This document shows, piece by piece, positions 12,544 through 23,362 of a DNA stretch of 64,000 nt; positions within the stretch are counted from its first letter, which is position 1; each line of letters starts with the position of its first letter. This DNA comes from Diaporthe sp. PMI_573 (taxonomy: Eukaryota; Ascomycota; Sordariomycetes; Diaporthales; Diaporthaceae): positions 558,001 to 622,000 of the forward strand of contig JAJTUP010000036.1 of NCBI GenBank assembly GCA_021399435.1, written 5' to 3'. The notes below the pieces were generated by a model. The model saw only the letters and a program-made list of their open reading frames with translations. It was not told where the DNA came from and made no database searches. Both the position numbers and the translations under genes were made by a program.

Positions 12544-13853
12544 CTTGAGGACAGCGATGTGGGTGATGCAGGTGACAGCAATGTCTGAGATTGGGGTACT
12601 TGGTGGCCACAACAGCGCAAGCCAAGTCGTCGGAGGATCACGTCTGAAATCCGTGACCAACTCCCAAGTTGAATTTGGCCTTGCTTTTGGCGATCTGGTG
12701 ACAATGGTTATGCGCCAAGCGTGGTGAGTACAGGATGGGAGAAGTACAAGGAGGAAGGAAACAATAATGATGGCCAGCACGTGAAGTAGACCTGTGTACG
12801 CAGTGTCAAAAGTGTCACTTGGCTGCCTGAAGCATCCAGGAGGGGTAGGGTGGACCTGTCAGAGCTAGGTGATGCCAGCAGGCTGGTGATGAAGCGCAAG
12901 CCCTGATTATTGACGCTCAGGTGGCCTGTGACTCTGTAGAGCTGAAGACAGGTACACTATACTCCAGCGGCGGCTAAACGGTGTCAGACGGAAGCAGATG
13001 GGTAACAGAAGGAGGTCAGACGGATCGCCACATATAGTCAAAGAAACAACTCTCAGTTGTTGACCTGGCTGAGAGTGTGGTCCTGCTTGGCCATGAGGTG
13101 AGATTGTTTATGAGGCAGAAATCGGGATGAGCCATGATAGGTATTGTGAGCCAAACAGCTGGAAGGGGTTATGGCAGACAATAATTAACAGTCCCTATTC
13201 TGTCTAATTGAAGGCTTAAGACCCAACCAATAAGAGCCATGAAGGCATAGGAAGTTCAGATGAAGAAGCCTCCTGATCAAGATACAGCCAGGTGGGACGA
13301 GGATTTATGCGAGCCTGTGCCTGTTGAGGCAGAGGCACAATGCGTGTAAAATCATCCCTCCTTATGGACTCGTTTCGCCAACCAACAGGTGTGTCAAGGC
13401 ATCTAAGTGAATACCAAAGATACTTAGATTTGATACTCTGTTGTCAGATTGCGGGTTGACTGACTGATTTGCTTCCGCAATCCATCAAGTCTACCTAACG
13501 GCAAGCAGGCACCGGGATTAGAAAAATAGAAAGCCCCAGGAATTTTATGCATTATGTAGATGTAGAGGCCTACTTGAGCAAGACCAGGTGAAGGCTTTTA
13601 GGAGTACCACAAGGCATTGACCACTGGAGCTGCCACACGCCCATCACAGGCTCGAGTGAAGTCAGCCGCTAGCTAGGCAGACCTCAGGATCGCAAACACT
13701 CATGCCTAGAATACTGGGGTTCATTTGCATTTCAGGACTCCCAAACCTGAGGCAAGGGTAGGGAAAGAAAATCAACAATTCAAGAACCTGTTTTCTCCTT
13801 TCCTGTCCCCACCAAGATGCGGACGGTCCCTCGGGCCACTTGAGTATGCTTGA
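12544..13853. other. Intergenic upstream of the 2EXR-like gene and downstream of PAF1
   Basis: About 1.3 kb, moderately AT-rich. The 12544-12780 part is open in frame with the downstream gene and may contain a missed 5' exon (it includes WLALLWPPSTPISDIAV-like residues). From 12900 to 13800 I see no coding signal, only the 3' flank of PAF1. Confidence 0.5.
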
Positions 13854-15357
13854 TTACTCCTCTTCATCTCCCTCAGCATCTTGCTCACTCTCGTTCCTGC
13901 GCTCCTCGCTGTAGTCCCGCCCATTCGTGGCCGCGGGTTCCTCACTGTCATCTCGTCGACCATCGCCTCCGTCATGCGACACGGCCTCCTCCGCCTCAGC
14001 ATCATGCTCAGGCTCATCCTCCTGTGGCGGGTCCGGTCCAACCAGAGGGTTCGCCTTGCACATGTCCATTCGAAGGCGCCACTCGTCTGAAGGGTCCTCG
14101 GGAACAATGTCAATCTCGTCGACCTCGGTCTTCTCGCGCTTGAACTGGTTGTGGATTCTCCTTGGAGGCTCCAGCTTCATGCGCTGCATGGACGGGTAGT
14201 ACCACGCCACCTTCGTGGCTGGATCAATACCGAACACCAACTCCTCGCTGTACTTCGTATCATGGTCTAGCTCGCTCTCGATGACAGCGTTGTATGTGCG
14301 CGCGTAGTTGTACTCGAATGCCGATTTACCGCTGTCGGCTTTGGTCTCCGGGTTCAGACTTTCGTCATCACGATCGGGATTGCGCAGGTCGAATCTCTTT
14401 CGGAACATATCAACGTGCTTGACCTTGTCGGCAAGGTAGAAGTTGTACGGCTGCTGGTTCGTCGGTTTGGGGAAGTTCTCCGGGTCGCGATTGTGCGCCT
14501 CTACCGCTGCGTTGTAGGCCTCTTCCTCCTCGGGTGAGCGATTGTATTTCAATATACTGTTCAGAAGGCGCCTGTCGTAAGTCCCATCCTTGGGAATAGG
14601 GGGATGCGCAAACTTGTACGTGACATAGGCGCCAGAGTCCGGGAATGCCTCGAGGTCAGGCAGGACTGGATAGGCCTCAACCACTCTGAGGTTCCTGAAC
14701 TTGTTCACTGGAGGCTTGGTCGGGTGTCGTATCCGGCCCTTGTCTTTCAGGTTCTCTTGCGCTGCCTCAAAGCCCTTCTCGATCTTCCGCCTCACATAGG
14801 CCGGTGTTCCGATGTCAGGCTCTGGCGATTTCCGCTTGGGTGGCCGCTGACTGGTGCTCTTTGGAGCTTGGCGGAATGGGCTCGATTTCGTTGTGGTGTT
14901 TGCATTGGAGATGTACTCGGTACGGCGAAGGAAGGAGACAGCAGCACCTGCAACCTTGGGCTTGCCGAGGGTGGCTAGCGGCCGCAACAGGGCTCGGTCA
15001 TGAGGGTGCACTTGTGGGGGCTGTGAGGGTGCTTGGATCGCTGTTGAGTGTCAGTCTACAGTCCTTCAATCTCGAGCGTCGTAGTGATTCAGACGCACAG
15101 CTCTCATCGCCGTCAAAGACACCTGGCATGCCCACCAGGTCCAAAGGCATTCCAAGCTCTGCATCTGCCTCGATGTTTAGCGGCTGCTCTCGCGCCAGGC
15201 GAGATGCGAAGCCCGGCGTCGTGTATTGCCCACTCGCAAGGCCAGTGTTTGGGATGTCGAGGAGCTTGGGAGGATTTGGCGGCGGCGGAAGGGCATTGGA
15301 ATATCTGATCCTCGCGATGAAGTCTTGGCGGGCGTGTGAAGACTGTGAGGACGACAT
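13854..15357 (-). CDS. PAF1: RNA polymerase II-associated factor 1 (PAF1 complex subunit)
   Basis: Nuclear subunit of the Paf1 complex, which travels with RNA polymerase II and promotes H2B ubiquitination and H3K4/K36 methylation. Two exons, 15357-15099 and 15040-13854, give 481 aa. The intron is 58 nt (donor GTGCGT, acceptor CAACAG). The N-terminus carries the family signature QDFIARIRYSNALPPPPNPP, then FASRLAREQPLNIEADAELG and MPLDLVGMPGVFDGDESS. Later come FRNLRVVEAYPVLPD and YNYARTYNAVIESELDHD. The C-terminal ~70 residues are acidic (Glu/Asp-rich), as in other Paf1 proteins. The start ATG is chosen because the frame upstream has only a GTG. The N-terminal leader before QDF is shorter than I recall for relatives, so an additional upstream start is not excluded. 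Head-to-tail with RER1, 762 nt apart. Confidence 0.93.
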
Positions 15358-16119
15358 TTCGACGATTGGTGTCGGCACGAACGACCGATGCCTTGAGCGT
15401 GGGAGCCTTGTCGAACTGGAGCTGTGGTGTTTGAGGCGTTGGCTTTTTTTGCGATGCTTTGCTGGAAGCTGGAAGGAGTTGCGGCTGCCAAGGAGGTAGC
15501 TTCGGCGGCTTGAGTGAAGTGCGCTTCTTTAGTTGCACGGTCGCTAAAAGACACCCGGGGGTGTAAGTGCACCGACTTTTTGAGTTGGTCTGCCCCAGCC
15601 CCTTTCCCCCATCCCTCCTTGTTAGGCTTTGCTCTGCGAAATCAGAATAGGAAAGACAATAGCACATCTGCGCTCAAAATGTACCTGAATTGACACATTG
15701 TGTACCCCACGGGAGGGAAAAGCCCAGCACCAGGAAATTCGAATGACCCGGCTGTACAGTACTCACGCCTGCAAGCTGGGAGGGTTCAACCTGCTTCATT
15801 CTATAGAGGATCGTAGTCTACATATCGCGTTCTTCCCTAAAGCCCTGATTCCAGCTCCCCAGATTTTCCGGCCCTTTTGACCAGCTCAAGTGCCCAAGCA
15901 AACAGGAACGCCCTAGGTCAAGTCCCTAACGTGTGCGCCGGTTATACGACAAGGCTTGGAGGCGATCCCTGCCTCCGTCCGTAATGCAGATGCAGATTAA
16001 AAGGGTTCATAAAGTTGATAACGAGGAGCTCGGCACAGAATCAGAATGTCTCATGCTTGGGCCTTTTTCTGGTCGCCCCAGAACTTCTATCACAAAGCTC
16101 TGGCTTGCCGTTTCCCGCC
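15358..16119. other. Intergenic between RER1 and PAF1 (PAF1 promoter)
   Basis: 762 nt. Contains the PAF1 5' region; frames overlapping 15358-15667 are open on the minus strand but out of frame with PAF1 and have no recognisable product. No distinctive motif seen. Confidence 0.5.
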
Positions 16120-16804
16120 TTACTCGGCGTTCCTGTTGTATCGTGTCTTACCCATAGAGAAGGGCACGTAGCGGTACTTGATCATGTGTTGGATTTGCTT
16201 GCGCACTGGGATTCGTTAGCACACTGGCCATTCTAGCTGGAAACGCTCGACTTACTGGTCAAGAAGAACAGGATGAACCAGTACATGACCAGCACGGGCC
16301 AGAACACCGGCACGTTGAAGATCTCGAACCAGCTGCAGACAAAGCCGATGAGGATAACACGGGTGGCAGAGTGCCAGAACTTGAACTCTGGCAGACGTCG
16401 AATAAAGGGCCTAAACTCTTCGTCCTGCTTCGTCGGCAAGGACCCAGCCGCGCCGTCCTCCATCTCGTTATCGATGGCCTCATTGGAAGGGTCGAACTTG
16501 GGCTGCAGGAAGGCGAGGAAGAGGTTGAGCAGATAGATCCCGAGGGCGTAGGCCACTAGTATGCTGTCAGTGGGAAATGCGCTGGACAGTTGAAAGAGCA
16601 GTGGGAGGTGAACAGACCGATGTACCAGCCTTGCGCGTAGAGGATGCGCGCAAAGAACAGGAGCAACAAGACAGCCGTTCCGACCCATCTGTACGTGACA
16701 AATGGAGTTGACTGGTCCAGCAGCGCCTGGTATTGCCTTTGTAGTTTCGATGTCTGTGCCGACACCGAGGCGAAGGGGGTTTGATCCGGTTCAGGAGCAT
16801 CCAT
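16120..16804 (-). CDS. RER1: RER1, Golgi receptor for retrieval of ER membrane proteins
   Basis: Four-span Golgi membrane protein that returns escaped ER membrane proteins through COPI vesicles. Exons 16804-16618, 16555-16256 and 16205-16120 give 190 aa, close to yeast Rer1 (188). Visible in order: YQALLDQSTPFVTYRWVGT and the first two membrane segments, WYIVAYALGIYLLNLFLAFL (formed across the first splice), QPKFDP, then EFKFWHSATR, two C-terminal membrane segments (FEIFNVPVFWPVLVMYWFIL), and the terminal RKQIQHMIKYRYVPFSMGK. Intron 1 has an atypical donor (GTCTGT) and acceptor ACTAG, chosen because it restores the conserved GWYI-VAYALG join. Intron 2 has GTAAGT and a GCTAAC branch point. Divergent from the enoyl-CoA hydratase gene. 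Confidence 0.95.
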
Positions 16805-17668
16805 CGCGACGGGATGGGACGGACGGCCAGGAGGTTGTTGGGAAGACGGATGCAGCCGTGGGTGAGAGTGCTGTTGAACAGGCGGGGCTTCGAGCGAGAC
16901 GCCCGAGTACTGTGTACGGAGAAGGTTGATGTGTCGTCGCAAGGCAAGTGGTCCTCGATGGGCGAACACAATAGGTCGCACGGGTCGTGGTGTCCGCAAA
17001 ATGGATATAAAGATGGTTCCGGCTGCGACGACTTTGAAATCTGTCTAGAGCTGGACCTCACTAAAAGGCTCCCAAGGCTCCAAGGTCACCCAACCAGTAA
17101 ACTGGTATTTTTGATTGGGCCCCACTTCTTTATCGCGCTGATTGACAGTCCATGCGCCGCCCCCTGAGCCGTGCTGCGGTCCCTGTCGCTGTCCCATGGG
17201 GGGCTGAACCCAAGAACTTTGAATACGCGTTCACCCTGTCTTGCCTGCGCACGCATTCGCCCACCCACCCACGGATGGGGCTAGCCGGTCCCTTGTGGGG
17301 ACCTGGAGCACTGAGAGAGCTGTGACGACACTGCTCCAAGTCGTAGGTAGCTCGACCTCGGCCGACGGCAACCATCGGTCTTCGCTGTCCAGCGTCAACG
17401 GATGTCTCGTACGCTTTGTTGGGGGCCAATTTACATTTCGAATCCAAGTGTTTTCCTGTTCTATTATTCCTGCACTGGAACATTCGAGTCTAGATATTTA
17501 TCTACTCGGTCGAATCTGACACTACCGTCCGGCTTGCCCAGCGTGAGGTGCCGTCGCAGCCACAGCTCCCCGCCCGCTTCGATATTGGCATCCCTTTCGC
17601 CCGAGGCATAGCGTCGTCCCCCGCTGCTTATTCCCATAGCCTCGGAACTTTGCTCTCATCGCTCGAAG
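16805..17668. other. Divergent promoter region of RER1 and enoyl-CoA hydratase
   Basis: 864 nt shared by two oppositely oriented genes. No TATA box stands out on either side and I see no protein-coding signal. Confidence 0.5.
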
Positions 17669-18617
17669 ATGCAAAATCTCCGGAGTCTGAGGCCAATTGC
17701 CTCTAGGTTGCAGTCCTCAACACTGCCTCGCGTCTCCCGCGCCTCCTTCTCCGCCTCAACAAGAATGAGCTACGAACATATCCAAGTCTCCGAGCCAAAG
17801 CCCGGGGTTGGGCAAGGTACGGACGGCGACGCCGCTGGGCATTGCATGCGCGCATGGCTGATGGCTGACAATTGATCTCCTCCCAGTCACCCTAAACCGA
17901 CCCAAGGCTCTCAATGCCCTGTGTACCCCGCTCATAACCGAACTCAACGAGGCTCTGTTGAAGTTCAATGCCTCGGACAATATAGCGTCCATCATCCTCA
18001 CAGGCTCCGAGAAGGCCTTCGCGGCTGGGGCAGACATCAAGGAGATGGCGCCCCTCACTTTCTCGCAGGCATATCGCAACTCGTTCATCGAGTCCTGGTC
18101 CGACCTGACCACCCAGATCAAGAAGCCTATAATCGCGGCAGTCTCTGGACATGCGCTGGGCGGAGGCTGTGAACTGGCAATGATGTGTGACATTATATAC
18201 TGTACAGACAAGGCCAACTTTGGCCAGCCAGAGATCAAGCTTGGCACGGTCCCGGGAGCCGGGGGAAGCCAGCGTCTGACGAGGGCCATTGGCAAGTCCA
18301 GGGCTATGGAGCTCATCCTAACTGGAAAGTTCTTCTCCGGGCGGGAGGCTTACGAGTGGGGAGTCGCCGCCAGGACATTCCCGACCTATGAGGAACTTAT
18401 GGAGGCTACGTTGAATACTGCCGAGACCATCGCCGGCTACTCAAAGGTCGCCGTGCAGGCTGGCAAGGAGGTTGTCAATAAGAGCCAGGACCTGCCGTTG
18501 CGGGACGGTGTGGAGTATGAGAGGCGCGTCTTCCACAGCTTGTTTGGCAGCCAGGACCAGAAGATTGGCATGAAGGCATTTGCGGACAAGGCGAAGGCAG
18601 AGTGGAAGCATGAATAG
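17669..18617 (+). CDS. Mitochondrial enoyl-CoA hydratase
   Basis: Hydrates trans-2-enoyl-CoA to 3-hydroxyacyl-CoA in beta-oxidation and amino-acid catabolism. Exons 17669-17816 and 17887-18617 give 292 aa. The first ~32 residues are Arg/Ser-rich without acids (MQNLRSLRPIASRLQSS), a mitochondrial presequence, with a likely cleavage near SAST/RMSYE. The crotonase fold is clear: GSEKAFAAGADIKEM (89-103) and GHALGGGCELAMMCDI (137-152) form the oxyanion hole and CoA site. Glu145 (in GGCEL) and Glu165 (in QPEIKLGTVPGAGG) match the two catalytic glutamates of rat ECHS1, so this is an active hydratase rather than an isomerase-only paralogue. The intron (17817-17886) has GTACGG/CCCAG ends. RER1 is divergent from it, with no functional link apparent. 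Confidence 0.94.
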
Positions 18618-19471
18618 ATTAGTGAGCGTAAATACCACACCCAAGCTGCTGTCAACTCGGAGAGACAGAAGCATAATAAACGGCCGACCAGATTCAACAA
18701 GTGTACTGTACTTGCAAGACACACCACGTCCAGGCAAATGGTTGTCCCCGAGCAGTTTATCCCACTGGAGTTGTCCGAGTGTATTTAATCCTGTAGGCGC
18801 TTATCCTACCGCAGGTTATCCCATATGAGATCATTCCACAGGAGGTTGGGCAGTGAACACTGCCCAAGTGGTGCAGTAAATATATGCTGTGGCTGCGTGG
18901 CAGACACCTGAACCGAGCTCGTTCCTATAACACCAGGTCTACTCTTGAGTCACTCTCCACAATAGTCGGTAATGGCCAATACGACTGGTGATTTGCCGCA
19001 AGACATGTGCTGCACACATGAGGTGTCGTGCAAGTGGAGAGTGGAAATAAGCTTACCCCATTTGCCTGGCCAAGCAGCTTGCTCTCATAAGCGCCAAACA
19101 TCAAGAAACCAGAGCCACTCGCAAGTCAAGCCTCCGCAGCCACCAAGTTCGTGGTTTTTCACTCTTGGGATTCCTGCCATGCTTCTGCGAGACTTTGCGT
19201 GCGAATAGCTCTTGATGTCTGGAGCTCCGTCTCCTCGATTGCCTTCGGATGGATCTACAACGCCGGACCCTGTTAGTCTATTCCGACCTGCATAGACAGT
19301 TCCCAAGGTACCTAGCTGCCAGGCTGCCTGAACGTCCGACCCGATCGATATAACCCTGGCGGAACCCTGATCCTTGCCACTGCACCAGTGGTCATACTCA
19401 GGTCTTTTCTTGCGATTCGCGATTTCCCGATCTCAGAGCGGAGGGCGCAAGCCCTTGTGGAACGGGCAAGT
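18618..19471. other. Intergenic between enoyl-CoA hydratase and the RING/SH3 gene
   Basis: About 0.85 kb holding the 3' flank and the promoter of the next gene. An open frame continues upstream of the ATG at 19472 (from a GTG at 19388) but lacks an ATG. Around 18758-18845 there is loose repetition of TTATCCYA-like words (TTTATCCCA, CTTATCCTA, GGTTATCCCA), too degenerate to call a repeat. Confidence 0.5.
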
Positions 19472-22400
19472 ATGGAATCGTCCAAGCCGGCACTGGATCT
19501 GGAGAAAGAGTTGACGTGCTCGGTGAGTCCCCTCGTCCGCCTCAGTCGTCTTGCCGACGTGCCCCGCTCCGCAGCCTTTCTAACCACTGTGCCGAGTCAG
19601 ATCTGTACCGAGCTGCTCTACCACCCTCTCACGCTCCTGGACTGCCTGCATACCTTCTGTGGTGCCTGCTTGAGGGACTGGTTCACGTGGCAAGCCCACG
19701 CAGTCGAGAATGGCCCCGACCCGCCAGCCCCCGGGACTTCGGTCTTCACTTGCCCGTCGTGCCGGGCAACTGTGCGAGACACGAGACACAATGCCACAGT
19801 TGCTTCGCTCTTGGACATGATGCTTGTCGCGCACCCTGAAAAGGCAAAACCAGACTCCGAAAAGGAAGAGATGGACGCCAAGTACAGGCCAGGAGACAGC
19901 GTGTTCCCCAAGTTGAACATTCCGGAACGGACTGCCGAGCAGCTACGCCTAGAGGAGCGCGAGAGAAATCTGATTCGCTCGGTGCAAGAGATGAGTCTTC
20001 TTGAGGCTGTGAATGGCGAGCCATCCACGTCCAGGTCGCGCCAGCACGGATCCTCAAGTAGGCACAGGAACGGCAGCTCACATCGGACGAGAGATACAAG
20101 CTCGACCAGGACTGGCGATTCGCGGCCTCGAGAGCGCCAGAATAGGCGCGGAGCCACCGCAGAGAGGGACTCCAATCTCAGAGCGGAGCAGAATGCGAGG
20201 TTGTCGCCCGATAATCTAGGATCGAGGTCCGAACACAGTCGTAGCAGCAGCAACGAATCCAGGCGAAGGGTGGAGGACCTGAGGGAAAGACAGAGGCGTC
20301 ACATAGAGCACCAGTCGTCTCTTCGTTCCCTGATCAGCTCTTCAGATGCAGCTGACATTGATATGGAGCGGGAGGTGGAGGAATTCGCTCGGCAAATCCA
20401 GGAAGAAGGCCTATTGGACGGACTGGACCTGGAGAACATCGACCTTATCAACAACGATGAGCTGAGCCGCAAGATAACCGAAGCATATCGAAGGCGCCAG
20501 CGAGAAAGAGAAAGGCTGCGTCATGAGGAGAGGAGCCGGGCCACCTCTCGAAGTTCCCATGCCGGGCCATCTGAGCCAAGGCCTCAGCTTGCCGTTGCCT
20601 CGAGGTCAGCGAATCGGCAGGCAGAGCATCATTCAAGATCGGCGAGTGCCACAAGTCAGTCCGAAGAGCGCAGCAGACCGCCTATATCTTCACGCTCTAC
20701 CCATTTGGAGGTTCAGGAGCAGAGGAGACGTCGGCGGGCCGCAAGCGGAAGCAGGGACCGCAGTTCGACCTTACCAGTCGGGCCTACCCAGCCAGAGGTC
20801 AGAGTAGGCGCCCGGTCCCAGACGGACTTGAATGCGAGGTCAAACAGTTTGAACACTTCTTCCAAGAGGCCAGTCATTGCGGATGGGAGAAGTGCGAGCA
20901 CATCGGACGTCCCAAGCAGCAATCCAGTCCTCGTACAGTCACCACCTTCGACGGCCCTGCCCTTCAGCGCCCGAGCCAACGGTCTGAACATAATACAGCC
21001 CCAAGAAAGGACTACTCCTGATTCAAGCTCTGGCTCAACTCGGCAGAGACCCGCTGATATCGTCTCTGCGCCACCTCTGAACTCTGCTTCCACCCCGACC
21101 AACCCAAACCTGCTGGCATCTCCAACATCTAGCTCTGGCCACCAGAAGCATCGCACATCGCTCTTCGCAGAGCCTGCAATAAGATGTGACCGGTGCCGCC
21201 GAGATCACATAGAGTACGAATTACATTACAACTGCGCGGAATGTAAACATGGCGACTGGAATATTTGTCTCGACTGTTATCGTGCAGGCAAAGGGTGCCT
21301 GCATTGGTTTGGATTTGGCTATGGTGCATTCAACAGATGGGAACGGCTGCGCAGATCTGACCCGTCCTTACCAGAGCCACACAAGCTCATGGCAAGCCGG
21401 TTCCTCCAACCTACAGCCATGGTGGCATCCGCGGCCGAAGACAGAATAGCGTGGTCGACTGAAGACCCATATGAGCGGTTGCAGAGTGGGACCTTTTGCG
21501 CGCTGTGCCTCGCATGGTCGAACGAGTGCTACTGGCGTTGTGATGTTTGCAACCAGGGCGATTGGTAAGCAGCTTCCGAACGCAAAACACGTTCAGAGGG
21601 AGCAATGTCTTTCATGGCTGGCCGCAGCCTTGTCACGATTTGCCTTGGAGCCTTTCGACAAGCTGTGGCTTTGAGACAGGCCGTGGGCACGTGGTGGCAT
21701 ATTCCTCTTCCTCCCCTAATCCGCAGGGAATACCTTCATTCCTGCTCCGATAGCTGACTCTGCACCTTCTAGGGGCTTCTGTAACGACTGTGTAAACCAA
21801 GGCCGGAGCTGCACGCACGCTCTTCTTCCGCTGACCCACCAGTTTTTCCGGCAGTCGGCGGGTTCGCTGCCCCCAAGTCCTCGCTCGCCATCGCGCCCGT
21901 CATCAGCGACCATGATGGTGGGCCTTAACGCAACTAGCATTGGCCCTTTCAAAGTTATGACTTTTATCACCACGTGTGATGTTTGCAGAATGCCCATCGC
22001 GCCCACACAGAGTCGATTCCACTGTTTCACGTGTGTTAGCTCGATAGTGCCGGACTCGAGGCCCGGAGACTATGACATGTGCGAGCAGTGTTACTACTCT
22101 ATGAGCTCAAAAGGTGGCATCAGCCCGGAGAATGGCCCATCTGGCTGGAGGCGGTGTCCCCAAGGCCATCGGATGGTAGTGGTGGGTTTCCAGGACGGAA
22201 ACGGCGGACAAAAGCGCTACACCGTGCGTGACCTCGTTGGTGGCCGACGGCTGCAGGTCGAGCCAGTCCCAGACGAGCCGAGCTTGCAGCGATGGGTGTG
22301 GTATGAAGGTGACGACAAGCGAGAGAAGCTTGTGGCCAGGGACGTGGCCCAGACCATTGACACAGAGGACACAACATTCCCGCCTGATGGTGGGCTTGGT

Positions 22401-22577
22401 CTGAAGGCGTCTGCGAGGTGGGCTTGGTACCCTGCCTCGGGGAATAGTGATGAGCTTCTGTTCCCTAAAGGCGCGGAGATCACGGAGATTGAGGATGCGA
22501 ACGGGGAGTGGTATCATGGGGCTTACATGGGCTCCAAGGGCCTGTTCCCAGCCCCGTATGTGCGGGTGCTGGAGTAA
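19472..22577 (+). CDS. RING finger / ZZ-like zinc finger / SH3 domain protein (putative E3 ubiquitin ligase)
   Basis: Exons 19472-19522, 19601-21564 and 21773-22577 give 939 aa. An N-terminal C3HC4 RING is formed across intron 1: C16-S-I-C19, C32-L-H34-T-F-C37-G-A-C40, then CPSC after a longer loop. A long Arg/Ser/Glu-rich, probably disordered middle (about 120-560) follows, with a helical EEFARQIQEEG segment. Then come three Cys-rich ZZ-like units (CDRCRRDHIEYELHYNCAEC; CALC...WRCDVCNQGDWGFCNDC across intron 2; CDVCRMPIAP...CFTC...CEQC) and a C-terminal SH3 domain (about 882-939; ARWAWYP, FPKGAEI, GEWYHG, GLFPAPYV). The combination suggests an E3 ligase recruited through SH3 or ZZ contacts; this role is inferred. 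The ATG at 19472 is preferred; the frame upstream offers only GTG. Intron 1 is 78 nt, stop-free in frame, and splits the first Cys pair of the RING. Confidence 0.9.
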
Positions 22578-23362
22578 TGATAAGATGAGCACGACGGCAA
22601 GGATTGCGGGAATCGCCCTGAGGTGACAATATGAGAATGAACTAGATATGATTATGAGCATGAGCAGGGTCACAAGCATTGTGGTAGGAGGCATGAAATG
22701 GTTTAACCGGAGCTACAGCACACACCTCGGGGCATATTGTTAGTTATGTTGAAACACTATCTGTGGAATAACCTACATTGAGATCATATATGCTGGGAGG
22801 ATATTTGAACTCACTGGCAGTCTCATGTTTACGAATTCTTGAGGTGCAAGAATGCTCACTGACATTCACACCCATCCAGAATGTGTTAAGGGTCAGGACA
22901 AACAGCAGCTGTCTGAATCTCTCGTGCCAGCATCTACCCTGCCTAATTATCCTAGACCTGTACAGGCGCAGGGCACCTTGGACCATGTAGCTTGGTGCTG
23001 AGAGCCGCTCAGTCTTATCGATAACAGCTTTTTGGAGGGGCATCACTCACTGCTTCCAAAAAAAGTCAGGGTCCCTTCACTTTAAACGACCTGCTCTGCC
23101 TTCAGCCTAACACCAATCAAGCACTCTCCACCAGGAAATCAGCTACAGGGCTGGTTTTTCAGTGGTATTCGATTGATTAAAAACATCCTTCACTCACCAA
23201 GCATCTCGCGATACTGCTTTGCTGTCCTACAACGAGGACTGCTGCACATTGCAGCTTGGGAGGTTTCTCACTCCCTCTTCACACACATACCTCAATTCTC
23301 GCCGCGACACCCTCGTCCCTGCTCATTTTCCTAGCACAGCTCTGCCTCAGAAACGCGTCAAG
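22578..23362. other. Intergenic upstream of PUS7
   Basis: 785 nt with no coding signal. The last 150 nt are pyrimidine-rich 5' leader. Confidence 0.5.
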
